Source of the DNA: Rhizobium leguminosarum bv. trifolii WSM2297
GTDB lineage: Bacteria; Pseudomonadota; Alphaproteobacteria; Rhizobiales; Rhizobiaceae
DNA: 64,000 nt
Direction: 5' to 3'
Assembly: GCF_000271845.1 (NCBI RefSeq)
Contig: NZ_JH719395.1
Span: 3,014,208-3,078,207, forward strand
Shown one piece after another: positions 1 through 8,835 of the stretch; the first letter of the stretch is position 1, and every line of letters begins with the position of its first letter. A program made the translations under genes and the position numbers. A model generated the notes under the pieces. That model did no database searches. It saw only the letters and a list, made by a program, of their open reading frames with translations, and had not been told where the DNA came from.

Positions 1-390
1 CACGAGCAGCCCGGCATTTGGGACCATCGTCGGCCGGACGGCGTCGACCGCGATGGCATGTACGCCGTTCGCCAAAGCGTCTACATCAAGGAAGGCTCCT
101 GCATCGCAAGCATTCTCGGCCCCGGCGAAATTCGCGTGAATTCCCTGCACCGTCAGGCGATCGCCAGGACCGCGCCGCGCCTGCAGGTAGAAGCGATCGC
201 CGAAGACGGCACGGTGGAGGCCGTCTCCGTCATCGACGCCAAGGCCTTCGCCGTCGGCGTGCAATGGCATCCGGAATACTGGGCCGAAACCGACAAGCCT
301 TCGAACCAGCTATTTGAAGCTTTCGGCGACGCCGTCCGCGCCTACGCCGCCGGCAAGCTGTCGGTCACCCCCGCGCAGGCGATCGCCTAG
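1..390 (+). CDS. C-terminal part of a class I glutamine-amidotransferase-like hydrolase (peptidase C26, PuuD type)
   Basis: The gene enters from the left edge, so only about 129 C-terminal residues are visible in the frame starting at base 1. The stretches VNSLHRQAI and VGVQWHPEYW are typical of class I glutamine-amidotransferase-like hydrolases; the His-Pro-Glu after the tryptophan supplies the catalytic His and Glu, while the nucleophilic Cys lies off the window. In this family gamma-glutamyl-GABA hydrolase (PuuD) releases GABA during putrescine breakdown. The exact substrate cannot be decided from the tail. The stop overlaps the stop of the convergent dehydrogenase gene (CTAG at 387-390), so the two transcripts end against each other with no spacer. 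Confidence 0.8.
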   Translation, partial: HEQPGIWDHRRPDGVDRDGMYAVRQSVYIKEGSCIASILGPGEIRVNSLHRQAIARTAPRLQVEAIAEDGTVEAVSVIDAKAFAVGVQWHPEYWAETDKPSNQLFEAFGDAVRAYAAGKLSVTPAQAIA

Positions 391-1343
391 GCCTTTTGCG
401 GCGTCTCCGGCACCGGCGTCAGCGCGGCTCCGGTCTCAAACCAGGCGATGAGATTGTCGGCGACGAGATCGGCCATGGCGTTGCGGGTCGGCACCGACGC
501 GGAGGCGACATGCGGCAGCAGCACCGCATTGGCCGGTTCCAGCAGGCTGTCCGGCACGGTCGGCTCGTCATAGAAGACATCGAGACCGGCGGCTCCGAGC
601 CCACCGGAAGTTAGCGCCGCGCTCAGCGCCTCCTCGTCTACCGTCCAGCCGCGGCCGACATTGACGAGAATGCCGTTCGGGCCGAGTGCGGCCAGAATAT
701 CGGCACCGATCGTCTTGTGCGTCTGCGGCGTCTTCGGGACGATGGCGATCAGTGTATCCACCGCTTCCGCCAGCCCCTTCAGCGTCGAGTGATAATCATA
801 GGGTACATCGGCATGGCGCGAGCGCGTGTGATAGCTGATCTTTACCTTGAACGGCTCCAGCCGCTTGGCGATTTCGAGGCCGATGCGGCCAAGGCCGTAA
901 AGCCCGACATGGCGGCCCTTGAGCGAGAAACGCGACAGCGGATAGGTCGCGCCCGGTTTCCAGTTGCCGGCGCGCAGCCAGGCTTCGGCCCGCGGCAGTT
1001 CGCGGATGGTGTTCAACAGCAGACCGATTGCCGTATCTGCGACCTCGTCGTTCAAAACGTCAGGCGTATTGGTGACGACGATGCCCTTTTCGGCGGCGCG
1101 CCTCACATCCATACCGTCATAACCGACGCCGAAGCTGGCGATCACCTCGACAGCAGGCAGCTGATCCATCCAGGCGCCGGGAAAGGCGCCGGAGACGGCA
1201 ACGCCGCGGATGCGGCCGGCGGTCTCACTGTCGAGCGCAAGCTTTTCCGCGCGTGGGACGGCGATAATCTCGAAACGATCCTTCAGGCTTTCGAGAACAC
1301 GATCGTGTATCTTCCCAGGAACGAGAATGGCGATGCGGGACAT
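387..1343 (-). CDS. D-2-hydroxyacid dehydrogenase (hydroxypyruvate/glyoxylate reductase type)
   Basis: This is a 318-residue NAD(P)-dependent 2-hydroxyacid dehydrogenase that would reduce short 2-keto acids such as glyoxylate or hydroxypyruvate. The Rossmann motif GLGRIG lies at residues 150-155. The catalytic set is complete: Arg at about 231 (NVGRG), Glu at about 260 (DEP) and His at about 278 (LPHVA). The length is normal for the family. It lies 29 bases downstream of a LacI-type regulator gene on the same strand and is probably co-transcribed with it, which suggests it acts in a sugar-acid route controlled by that regulator. The substrate is not evident. Confidence 0.9.
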   Translation of the reverse strand: MSRIAILVPGKIHDRVLESLKDRFEIIAVPRAEKLALDSETAGRIRGVAVSGAFPGAWMDQLPAVEVIASFGVGYDGMDVRRAAEKGIVVTNTPDVLNDEVADTAIGLLLNTIRELPRAEAWLRAGNWKPGATYPLSRFSLKGRHVGLYGLGRIGLEIAKRLEPFKVKISYHTRSRHADVPYDYHSTLKGLAEAVDTLIAIVPKTPQTHKTIGADILAALGPNGILVNVGRGWTVDEEALSAALTSGGLGAAGLDVFYDEPTVPDSLLEPANAVLLPHVASASVPTRNAMADLVADNLIAWFETGAALTPVPETPQKA

Positions 1344-1372
1344 GGCTTTTCCTCTTGGGTGGCAGTCTTGGT

Positions 1373-2395
1373 TCAGGCGCGGGGCCGATGGGGGCTGGTG
1401 GACTGGCGGATGCGCATTTCCGGCTTGATCAGATGCATGCCGTCGGGCTCGTGGCTGCCGGCCAGACGATCGAGCAGCGCCCGGGCGGCCAGGCGTCCGA
1501 CCTCGGCCTGGCCGTTCCAGACGGTCGTCAGCGCTGGGGTGGCAATCGACGCTTCCTCGAGATCGTCATAACCGGTGACGGAAATGTCGCGGCCCGGCAT
1601 CAGGCCGGCGCGCGCAATGCCGTTCATCAGCCCGATCGCCACGAGATCGTTCCAGCAGACGGCCGCCGTCGGCTTCTGCGGCAGCGACAGGAAATGCACG
1701 GCGGCCTCGAAGCCACCCTGTTTCGAGCGCGGGCCGGGAATACGGAGGTTCGGATCGACCTCGATGCCCGCCTTGCGCAGCGCATTGACATAACCCTGGT
1801 AGCGGTCGCGGCCGGTGGAGGTCTGATCGGTGCCGCCGATCATGGCGATCGAGCGGTGGCCGAGGCCGATCAGGTGGTTGGTGGCCAGCGAGATGCCGTA
1901 GCTGTCGTCGCCGCGATAGGTCGGCAGGTCTTGGCCCTCCATCGAGCGGGCGACCAGGATCGCCGGCATGCCGTTTTCTTCTGCCAGCTGCACATCCTCA
2001 GGCGGCGTGCCGATCGCCGGTGACATGATGACGCCGTCGCCGCCGAGCTGCAGCAGCGTCTCGATGAAGGTGCGCTGCTTTTCGACATTGTCGTAATGGT
2101 TGGAAAGGATGAAGGTGTGGCGGCTGCGATCGAGCTCGCTTTCGATCGCCTTCAGGATCTCTCCGTAGAAGGGGTTCATGATGTCATGCACGACGACGCC
2201 GATGATGCCGGAGCGCGAGGTGCGAAGGCTGGCGGCGCGGCGATTGTAGATATAGCCGAGCGCGCGCGCCTGCTCCTTGATCTTGTCCCGGGTATTGCCG
2301 GCGACCAGCGGACTGTCGCGTAAGGCGAGCGATACGGTCGCCGTTGAAATGCCGAGCGTTTCGGCGATCGTCGAAAGCTTGATCTTCTGGACCAC
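1373..2395 (-). CDS. LacI-family transcriptional regulator
   Basis: A 340-residue LacI/GalR regulator. The N-terminal helix-turn-helix (about residues 6-28, with TVSLALRDSP) is followed by a hinge helix near 50-60 and a periplasmic-binding-protein-like effector domain that opens with GIIGVVVHDIMNPFY. It is the first gene of a two-gene unit with the hydroxyacid dehydrogenase downstream. A 10-bp AT-only palindrome at 2467-2476, about 72 bases upstream of the start codon, could be its own operator. The ligand is unknown, probably a sugar or sugar acid. Confidence 0.9.
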   Translation of the reverse strand: MVQKIKLSTIAETLGISTATVSLALRDSPLVAGNTRDKIKEQARALGYIYNRRAASLRTSRSGIIGVVVHDIMNPFYGEILKAIESELDRSRHTFILSNHYDNVEKQRTFIETLLQLGGDGVIMSPAIGTPPEDVQLAEENGMPAILVARSMEGQDLPTYRGDDSYGISLATNHLIGLGHRSIAMIGGTDQTSTGRDRYQGYVNALRKAGIEVDPNLRIPGPRSKQGGFEAAVHFLSLPQKPTAAVCWNDLVAIGLMNGIARAGLMPGRDISVTGYDDLEEASIATPALTTVWNGQAEVGRLAARALLDRLAGSHEPDGMHLIKPEMRIRQSTSPHRPRA

Positions 2396-2466
2396 GTGTC
2401 CCTCCTCCAGGCAGCACGCAAGACAGCAAAGACCCCGCCGGCAAACCGGCGCGGCCCCTTAAAATG

Positions 2467-2476
2467 TTTAATTAAA
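2467..2476. promoter_or_regulatory. Weak palindrome upstream of the LacI gene
   Basis: TTTAATTAAA is a perfect 10-bp dyad in the spacer between the MarR and LacI genes. LacI-family genes often carry their operator here, but the dyad does not extend outward and has no central CG, so this is only a weak candidate for autoregulation. Confidence 0.25.
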
Positions 2477-2516
2477 AGATTTAACCGGCGGAGGCAATTC
2501 GTCTTTCAGGGAAATT

Positions 2517-3029
2517 TCAGTCTTCGTCCGGTTCTTCGATGTGGAGGGCTTCGGCCTGCAGATTGCCGTCGATCGCTTTCAGCAGGCGGACGAGATTGCG
2601 GATTTCCTTGTCGGAGAAATCAAGCGTCGCCAGCCTGTCGCAGGCCGAGGCCGCCATTTCTATCCCCTGCACGCTGCCGCGGCCGAGTTCGGTGAGATAG
2701 ACCTTGGTGAGGCGAGCATCCTCGGCATCGGGCTTGCGCTCGAGGAAACCCTGCGCCTCCATGCGGCCGATCGTGCGCGTCATCGTCGGCGCCTTGACGC
2801 CGAGTTTCTGGGCAAGACCGCCGGCCGTCATGCCGTCGCTCTCGGCAAGCGAAAGAATGACACCATCCTGGCCGGCATAGAGGCCGCTTTCGAGCAGGTT
2901 GCGCGAGAGCACCGTACGCATGGAACGGGCCGCCTGGGTCAGCGCCGGCGAGAGGTCGACGAGCGTGTACTCGGTCTGGTCCTTCTTCTTGGACTTGTTC
3001 TTTTTGCCGTCCTTATGCTTCTTTCCCAT
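2517..3029 (-). CDS. MarR-family winged-helix regulator with a lysine-rich N-terminus
   Basis: About 170 residues. The winged-helix core is clear: GGLAQKLGVKAPTMTRTI is the recognition region and RKPDAEDARLTKVYLTELG is the wing. I start at the ATG at 3029 because AAGGGA lies 5-6 bases upstream; an ATG two codons earlier (3035) is also possible. The protein begins with an unusual run of basic residues (KKHKDGKKNKSKKKD) ahead of the MarR fold, which may add non-specific DNA contact or may be dispensable. It is divergent from the creatininase-family gene, with 85 bases between starts, so it may control that gene. The ligand is unknown. Confidence 0.85.
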   Translation of the reverse strand: MGKKHKDGKKNKSKKKDQTEYTLVDLSPALTQAARSMRTVLSRNLLESGLYAGQDGVILSLAESDGMTAGGLAQKLGVKAPTMTRTIGRMEAQGFLERKPDAEDARLTKVYLTELGRGSVQGIEMAASACDRLATLDFSDKEIRNLVRLLKAIDGNLQAEALHIEEPDED

Positions 3030-3114
3030 AGCCATCCCTTTGATCTTTAAGCCCCGGCGCCGCTGCGATATGACATTGCCCAGGATCTCGTCATAAACAA
3101 GAGGCAACGACCGG

Positions 3115-3903
3115 ATGATGACGCCTTCGCCCCGCTTCGACGACAGCGACCCGGCCTTTGCTCCCGGCGGACGCCGCCCGATCGCCGTACTGCCGCTCGG
3201 CGCTCATGAACAGCACGGCCCGCACCTGCCCTTCGAAACCGACACGCTGATTGCCGAAGGCATCGCCGGACGATTGAAGATGGCCTTGTCAGCCGGCCTA
3301 CCGGTCACCTTCCTGCCCGCCGAATCTGTCGGCTATTCCGTAGAGCATATGGATGTTGAAGGAACGAAGACGCTTGCCTTCGACGAAGCCGTCAACCGCT
3401 GGCTCGGCATCGCCGAGAGGCTGGCCAAGCGGGATATCCGCAAATTGGTGATGCTGAACGCCCATGGCGGCAATTCGCCTCTGATGACGATCGTCGCCAC
3501 CGAGGCGCGAATCCGCTTCGCCATGCTGGCGGTGGCGACGAGCTGGACCCGCTTCGGTCTGCCCGATGGCGTGATCCCGCCGGAGGAAAAGGCGATCGGT
3601 ATCCATGGCGGCGATATCGAGACCTCGGTGATGCTGGCGCTTCACCCTGATAAGGTCGATATGGCGAAGGCGGCGGACTTCCCCTCCCGACAGAGCGAAT
3701 TTGCCGGGCGCTTCAAGCATCTGCGCGCCTACGGGCCGCATGCCTTTGGCTGGAAGATGGCCGATCTCAATCCGCAAGGCGTGGCAGGCAACGCCGCGGC
3801 CGCGACGGCTGAAAAGGGTGAGGCGCTGATTGCCCATGCGGTGAAGGGGCTGGTGGAATTGCTGGAGGATGTCGATGCCTTCGACATCACGCAGTTCCGT
3901 TGA
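3115..3903 (+). CDS. Creatininase-family amidohydrolase
   Basis: A 262-residue protein of the creatininase fold, a metal-dependent amidohydrolase. The metal-binding signatures are visible: LPLGAHEQHGPHLPFETD near the N-terminus (Glu, His and Asp ligands) and LNAHGGN in the middle. The family includes creatinine amidohydrolase and enzymes acting on cyclic amides or formamides, so the substrate cannot be set from sequence. The start is one of two consecutive ATGs (3115, 3118) behind GAGG. It is divergent from the MarR gene, a likely regulator. A Zur-like palindrome and the cobW-like operon follow on the same strand after 148 bases. Confidence 0.85.
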   Translation: MMTPSPRFDDSDPAFAPGGRRPIAVLPLGAHEQHGPHLPFETDTLIAEGIAGRLKMALSAGLPVTFLPAESVGYSVEHMDVEGTKTLAFDEAVNRWLGIAERLAKRDIRKLVMLNAHGGNSPLMTIVATEARIRFAMLAVATSWTRFGLPDGVIPPEEKAIGIHGGDIETSVMLALHPDKVDMAKAADFPSRQSEFAGRFKHLRAYGPHAFGWKMADLNPQGVAGNAAAATAEKGEALIAHAVKGLVELLEDVDAFDITQFR

Positions 3904-3938
3904 AGATGGGGTATCTCTACCGGGCAGGCGATGTGATC

Positions 3939-3952
3939 TTATAACATTATAA
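3939..3952. promoter_or_regulatory. Candidate Zur (zinc uptake regulator) box
   Basis: TTATAACATTATAA is an AT-rich palindrome-like site about 100 bases before the COG0523 GTPase gene. Zur boxes in alphaproteobacteria have the general form of two TTATA-type half sites, and COG0523 GTPases are frequent members of Zur regulons. The link here is inference from these two facts. Confidence 0.4.
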
Positions 3953-4051
3953 AACCCTTTGAACTGCCGCGCCCATGCCATTATATGAGACCAACCGTTC
4001 AAGCAGCCGATCCAAAACCGCTCGGCCGCACGCCTAATCCTAGAGGTTCTC

Positions 4052-5149
4052 ATGACCGACGCGATCTCCACCCAGAAGCCCATTCCCGTTACCGTGCTCA
4101 CCGGTTATCTCGGTGCCGGCAAGACGACCTTGCTCAACCGCATCCTTTCCGAAAATCACGGCAAGAAATATGCGGTCATCGTCAATGAGTTCGGCGAAAT
4201 CGGCATCGATAACGACCTGATCGTCGAGTCCGACGAGGAAATCTACGAGATGAACAACGGCTGCGTCTGCTGCACGGTGCGCGGCGACCTGATCCGCGTC
4301 GTTGAAGGCCTGATGCGCCGCCCTGGCCGTTTCGACGGCATCATCGTCGAAACCACCGGTCTTGCCGATCCGGTGCCGGTCGCCCAGACCTTCTTCATGG
4401 ACGATGATGTGCGCGCCAAGACCGAGCTCGACGCCGTCATCGCCCTCGTCGACGCCAAGCACTTGCCGCTGCGGCTGAAGGACAGCCGTGAGGCCGAAGA
4501 CCAGATCGCCTTCGCCGACGTCGTCGTCATCAACAAGAGCGATCTGGTGACACCGGAAGAACTTGATGTGATCGAGGATATCGTCCGCGCCATCAACCCG
4601 GCCGCCCGCGTCTACAAGACCAGCCGCTCGGGCGTCGACCTCGCCCGCGTGCTCGATCAGGGCGCCTTCAACCTGGAGCGCGCACTGGAAAACGATCCGC
4701 ATTTCCTCGAGCATGGCCATGACGACCATGTCTGCGGCCCGGATTGTGATCACGACCACCACCATCATGATCATGACCATGATCATCACGGTCATGAGCA
4801 TCACGGGCACGAGCATCATCACCATGGCGCCATGTCGGCTATCCATGATGTGACGGTGCAGTCGGTGTCGCTGCGCGGCGGCCAGATGAACGCGGAGCGC
4901 TTCTTCCCCTGGATCCAGAAGGTCACCCAGACGCAGGGACCGAACATTCTGCGCCTCAAGGGCATCATCGCCTTCAAGGACGATCCCGAGCGTTATGTCG
5001 TCCAGGGTGTCCACATGATCATCGAGGGTGATCACCAGCGGCCATGGAAAGAAGGCGAGAAGCACGAGAGCCGTCTCGTCTTCATCGGCCGTGATCTCGA
5101 CCGCGAAAAGCTCGAAGCCTCCTTCAAGGCCTGCGAGGCAGCCGCCTGA
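4052..5149 (+). CDS. CobW/COG0523-family GTPase, probable zinc metallochaperone
   Basis: A 365-residue G3E-family GTPase. Walker A GYLGAGKT lies at residues 18-25, the family metal-binding motif CVCC at 71-74, and the guanine-specificity motif NKSD at 161-164. A His/Asp-rich linker at about 221-258 precedes the CobW C-terminal domain. These proteins use GTP to deliver metal, often zinc, to client proteins; the His-rich linker and the upstream Zur-like site favour zinc over cobalt. The start follows GAGG. The stop overlaps the ATG of the WD40 gene, and a GNAT gene follows, so three genes appear to form one operon. I give no symbol because a role in cobalamin synthesis is not supported. Confidence 0.92.
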   Translation: MTDAISTQKPIPVTVLTGYLGAGKTTLLNRILSENHGKKYAVIVNEFGEIGIDNDLIVESDEEIYEMNNGCVCCTVRGDLIRVVEGLMRRPGRFDGIIVETTGLADPVPVAQTFFMDDDVRAKTELDAVIALVDAKHLPLRLKDSREAEDQIAFADVVVINKSDLVTPEELDVIEDIVRAINPAARVYKTSRSGVDLARVLDQGAFNLERALENDPHFLEHGHDDHVCGPDCDHDHHHHDHDHDHHGHEHHGHEHHHHGAMSAIHDVTVQSVSLRGGQMNAERFFPWIQKVTQTQGPNILRLKGIIAFKDDPERYVVQGVHMIIEGDHQRPWKEGEKHESRLVFIGRDLDREKLEASFKACEAAA

Positions 5150-6138
5150 TGCCGACAGTTGCACCGCTTGATCTCGACGGCCACGTTCTGGCCGTCGAAT
5201 TTTTAGGTGATGTCCCCTTCTTCGCCAGCGCCAACGGCACGTTTCACCGGCTGGACGGCGGCGACAGGGTTTCAGAAGCCCATCAGGGCATGCTCACCGC
5301 CATCCGCGACCCCTATAGCGAGAGCCTGATCTCGGGCGGCGAGGACGGCAAGGTACTGCGCATTGCAGCCGACGGCAGCGTCAGCGAGCTCGCCAGCGCG
5401 CCGCGCAAGTGGATCTCGCAGGTGGCCGCCGGCCCGCAAGGCGCCATTGCCTATTCCTACGGCAAGAGTTCGCTCGTGCGCCTTGCCGACGGCACGACCA
5501 AGGAATTTGCCGAGGAGCGCACGGTCGAAGGCCTCGCCTTCGCCCCGAAGGGCCTGCGCATCGCAGCTGCGCGGTATAACGGTGTATCGCTGCACTGGAT
5601 CGGCATGAATGCCAAGCCGATCGATCTCGAATGGAAGGGTGCGCATACCGGCGTCACCTTCTCGCCTGACGGCAATTTCCTCGTCACCTCGATGCAGGAA
5701 AACGCGCTGCACGGCTGGAAACTCGACAGCAAGCCGGGTGCGGAAGCCCGCCATATGCGCATGACCGGTTACCCATCCAAGGTCAAATCGCTCTCCTGGT
5801 CGGTCAAGGGCAGGTGGCTCGCCTCTTCGGGCGCGCCGGCGGCCATCGTCTGGCCATTCCAGGGCAAGGACGGGCCGATGGGCAAGGCGCCGCTGGAGCT
5901 CGGCACCCGCGCCAATGTCATGGCGACCGCAGTGAAATTCCATCCGCTGGAAGATATCCTCGCTATCGGCTTCATCGATGGCATGATTCTGGCCGTCCGC
6001 ATCGCCGACAGCAAGGAGGCGCTGCTGCGCCGCCCCGGCAAGGGTGCGGTCACGGCGATGAGCTGGAGCAAAAACGGCAAGCTCCTGGCCTTCGCCTCCG
6101 AAGCCGGCGATTGCGGCGTCATCGATATTTCGGCTTGA
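5149..6138 (+). CDS. WD40-repeat beta-propeller protein
   Basis: A 329-residue protein with repeated propeller blades, for example GVTFSPDGNFLVTSMQENAL, SLSWSVKGRWLASSGAPAAI and AMSWSKNGKLLAFASEAG. No signal peptide or membrane segment is visible, so it should be cytosolic. Its ATG overlaps the TGA of the GTPase gene, a sign of translational coupling. Beta-propellers of this kind are scaffolds rather than enzymes; the tight linkage suggests it is a partner or client of the metallochaperone, but this is inference. Confidence 0.88.
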   Translation: MPTVAPLDLDGHVLAVEFLGDVPFFASANGTFHRLDGGDRVSEAHQGMLTAIRDPYSESLISGGEDGKVLRIAADGSVSELASAPRKWISQVAAGPQGAIAYSYGKSSLVRLADGTTKEFAEERTVEGLAFAPKGLRIAAARYNGVSLHWIGMNAKPIDLEWKGAHTGVTFSPDGNFLVTSMQENALHGWKLDSKPGAEARHMRMTGYPSKVKSLSWSVKGRWLASSGAPAAIVWPFQGKDGPMGKAPLELGTRANVMATAVKFHPLEDILAIGFIDGMILAVRIADSKEALLRRPGKGAVTAMSWSKNGKLLAFASEAGDCGVIDISA

Positions 6139-6161
6139 GCCATCGTGCCGGCCACGACGAC

Positions 6162-6635
6162 ATGGTGACGGAAGCGGAAATCGTGGCGCTCGGCGCCGAC
6201 CACATGCAGGCAGCCGCAAGGATCAGGCGTGTGGCGCTGTGGCAGCGGCTGCCCTGGCTGCCGGATCTGCATAGGCCTCACGAAGACGAGCAATATTGGC
6301 GCATGCATCTGCTGCCGAACTGCACGATCCTCGGCGCCGCCGTGGCAAACCGGCTGGTCGGCGTCATCGCCTATGGCGACGCCTGGATCGAGCAGCTTTA
6401 TGTTCTCCCCGATTTCCAGGGCAACGGCATCGGCTCCCTGCTTCTTGGCCACGCCAAGGAGGAGATGGATGAAATCAGGCTGTGGACGTTCCTGCGCAAT
6501 ACCGGCGCCCGTGCCTTCTATGAACGGCACGGTTTTTCCGCCGAGGAAGAGACCGATGGCGCCGACAACGAGGAAAAAGAGCCGGATATACGCTATCATT
6601 GGCGTCGGCTTCCGGAGCTGACGCCTGGCGGCTAA
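6162..6635 (+). CDS. GNAT-family N-acetyltransferase
   Basis: A 157-residue Gcn5-related acetyltransferase. The acetyl-CoA pyrophosphate loop is recognisable at QGNGIGSLLL, preceded by the beta strand IEQLYVLPDF and followed by NTGARAFYERHGF. The chosen ATG is 24 bases after the WD40 stop. An in-frame TTG at 6135 overlapping that stop would extend the protein by nine residues and is a real alternative. It is the last gene of the apparent GTPase-WD40-GNAT operon. The acetyl acceptor is unknown. Confidence 0.85.
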   Translation: MVTEAEIVALGADHMQAAARIRRVALWQRLPWLPDLHRPHEDEQYWRMHLLPNCTILGAAVANRLVGVIAYGDAWIEQLYVLPDFQGNGIGSLLLGHAKEEMDEIRLWTFLRNTGARAFYERHGFSAEEETDGADNEEKEPDIRYHWRRLPELTPGG

Positions 6636-6645
6636 AACAGGCAGT

Positions 6646-6666
6646 CAAGCCGGAAATATCGGCTTG
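6646..6666 (+). terminator. Stem-loop after the GTPase-WD40-GNAT operon
   Basis: CAAGCCG and CGGCTTG form a perfect 7-bp stem with a 7-base AT-rich loop, 11 bases after the GNAT stop. No run of T follows, so it is a weak intrinsic terminator or an RNA 3' end stabiliser. Confidence 0.4.
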
Positions 6667-6740
6667 CCAAATGCCTTGCCCGGGCGAAACATGAATCTCG
6701 CGCAAGCATAACTGCGCAGTCGCCGACAGAGGAAACGGGA

Positions 6741-7559
6741 ATGCCGAAATCCACCGGCCTTGGTCTGGCCGAGCAACAGCTGCAGTCCCTGGACAACTCA
6801 TTCGTCTGGGCGGTGATCCGCGCCGAGGCACTCGAACTTGCCGCACGCGAACCGATCCTGCAGCAGCTGCTCGCCGCTCAGATCACGACCACCTCCGGCA
6901 ACAATGAAATCATCGCCCGCGTGCTCGCCGCGCGGCTTGCTGCGACGCAGATGGAAACGGGCGATCTGTTCGATCTGATCCTGTCCACGCTCGACGACGA
7001 TATCATGCGGAAGATCGAGGCCGATCTCCTCGCTGTGCGCGAACGCGACCCGGCCTGCACGACATTTCTTCACGCGCTCCTGAACCTCAAGGGCTTTCAT
7101 GCGCTGCAGACGCACCGCATCGCCCACGCGCTCTGGAACGCCAGCCGCCCGGAAATCGCCAGCTGGCTCGCCAATCTCGCCTCGCTGGTCTTCGGCCCGG
7201 ATATCCATCCGGCCGCCCAGATCGGCGCTTCCATCATGCTCGACCACGGCTCGGGTATCGTCATCGGCGAAACGGCTGTCATCGAGGATGAAGTGTCGAT
7301 CCTGCAGAATGTCACGCTCGGCGGCACCGGCAAGGAAACCGGCGACCGCCACCCGAAGATCCGCCATGGCGTGATGATCGGCGCCGGCGCCAAGATCCTC
7401 GGCAATATCGAAATCGGCGCCTTCAGCAAAATCGCCGCCGGCAGCGTCGTGCTGAAGGCGGTTCCCGAGCATTGCACGGTCGCCGGCGTGCCGGCAACAC
7501 TCGTGCGCGTCCACCGCGCCGACGAAATCCCGGCCGAGACGATGGACCAGAATATCTAG
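6741..7559 (+). CDS. cysE: Serine O-acetyltransferase
   Basis: A 272-residue enzyme that makes O-acetyl-L-serine from serine and acetyl-CoA, the first step of cysteine synthesis. An N-terminal alpha-helical domain (about 20-140) is followed by the left-handed beta-helix of hexapeptide repeats. The catalytic region LDHGSGIVIGETAVI places the active His at about 169, and the loop NVTLGGTGKETGDRHP is characteristic of CysE. The start codon follows GAGGAAACGGGA. It appears to be transcribed alone; the next gene is convergent. Confidence 0.95.
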   Translation: MPKSTGLGLAEQQLQSLDNSFVWAVIRAEALELAAREPILQQLLAAQITTTSGNNEIIARVLAARLAATQMETGDLFDLILSTLDDDIMRKIEADLLAVRERDPACTTFLHALLNLKGFHALQTHRIAHALWNASRPEIASWLANLASLVFGPDIHPAAQIGASIMLDHGSGIVIGETAVIEDEVSILQNVTLGGTGKETGDRHPKIRHGVMIGAGAKILGNIEIGAFSKIAAGSVVLKAVPEHCTVAGVPATLVRVHRADEIPAETMDQNI

Positions 7560-7586
7560 GGGCATTCCGAAATAGGGCTCGCCCTA

Positions 7587-8744
7587 TTACGCAGCCTGCT
7601 GATTTTCCCTGAAGGCTTCGACGCGGTTGCGGCCTTCGCGCTTCGAACGATAGAGCGCCGCATCGGCCTTTTGCATCAGCCCCTCAAAATCCCCGTCCCT
7701 TTCCGTGCGCGTGGCAACGCCGATGCTCAGCGTCGGATAGACGGCCAGATCCGGCCTTTGCATGACGGCGGCGGCAAAGGCGAGACGGAGGCGCTCGGCA
7801 ATCGTCACCGCATCCTGCCCGGAAACATTCTTCAGCACCGCCAGAAACTCGTCCCCGCCTTGACGGGCGAGCAGATCGCCGGAGCGCATGATGTCTCTCG
7901 AAACACTGGCGAAAAGCCGCAGTATCTCGTCGCCGGCGGCGTGGCCATGCCGGTCGTTCAGCTGCTTGAAATGGTCGATATCGATGATCAGCAGCGACAC
8001 CGGCTGCGATCCAAGCGTAGGCACATGCTGGGCAAGGCCGCCGCGGTTGAGCGCGCCGGTCAGTGGATCGTGATGAGCAAGCTCCATCAGCTGATTCCGG
8101 CTGCGCTCGGCGGCCATCAACACCATCGCCATGCTGCGAAGCATGATGAACGCCACCGCCGATACCGCCATCCAGCTATGGACGACGCTGCCGCCGAAAG
8201 GATCCGGCCCGCCGATTTCTCCGGTCGCTGCAAGAATGCTGCGAACCGCAAAGATCGTGGCGGTGCAGACATAGAGGCCGACAAGCAGGGCGGCCGAATA
8301 CAGCTTCTCGCGCCGGACAACGCTGACTGCCTCTGTTGCTACGGCAAGATCGCAGAGGCAGCAGATGACGGAGACATAAAGAAGTCTCGCCGATATTGCG
8401 GAGGGATCGCTGACGATAAGCACGACAGGCACGCTGACGAGAAGGATGGCAAGCCAGAGAGTGCGCTGGTCGAGGGTCCGGCCAGCAAAGACGCGCACGG
8501 CAAAGAACATCAGCATGTAGCCGGCGATCGTCACCACATTGCCCCCATCGACCGAGACGGAGTAGGGAACGAAATTGCGCAACGCAACGAGGAAGGAGCC
8601 GACGCCGACAAGCAGGTTACTCCAGCCCCACCAGAGCGGCCACCTCTCGAAGCGGCCAGTCGCATAGGCTGCGAGCTGGAGGAAACCCAGCACGAAGCAG
8701 CTCACGGCAACAATGAAGTAAATCGTCCTGAGATCCAGCAGCAT
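7587..8744 (-). CDS. Membrane-bound GGDEF-domain diguanylate cyclase
   Basis: A 385-residue protein with about six hydrophobic segments in residues 5-210 and a C-terminal GGDEF domain. The catalytic motif is intact (GGDEF at 296-300), the substrate-binding DIDHFKQLND is present, and RSGD at 287-290 lies five residues before it, matching the RxxD inhibitory site. It should make cyclic di-GMP and be subject to product inhibition. The N-terminal membrane part probably senses a signal, but I do not recognise a named sensor domain. It is convergent with cysE, 27 bases apart. Confidence 0.92.
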   Translation of the reverse strand: MLLDLRTIYFIVAVSCFVLGFLQLAAYATGRFERWPLWWGWSNLLVGVGSFLVALRNFVPYSVSVDGGNVVTIAGYMLMFFAVRVFAGRTLDQRTLWLAILLVSVPVVLIVSDPSAISARLLYVSVICCLCDLAVATEAVSVVRREKLYSAALLVGLYVCTATIFAVRSILAATGEIGGPDPFGGSVVHSWMAVSAVAFIMLRSMAMVLMAAERSRNQLMELAHHDPLTGALNRGGLAQHVPTLGSQPVSLLIIDIDHFKQLNDRHGHAAGDEILRLFASVSRDIMRSGDLLARQGGDEFLAVLKNVSGQDAVTIAERLRLAFAAAVMQRPDLAVYPTLSIGVATRTERDGDFEGLMQKADAALYRSKREGRNRVEAFRENQQAA

Positions 8745-8835
8745 GACGCTTTCCCGAAATTCTCGCGGAGCGTACAGGAAGCGTTTTGCGGTTTGATTGG
8801 AGGCTTCGCTAGAAGTTTAACGATCACCGGGTTTT

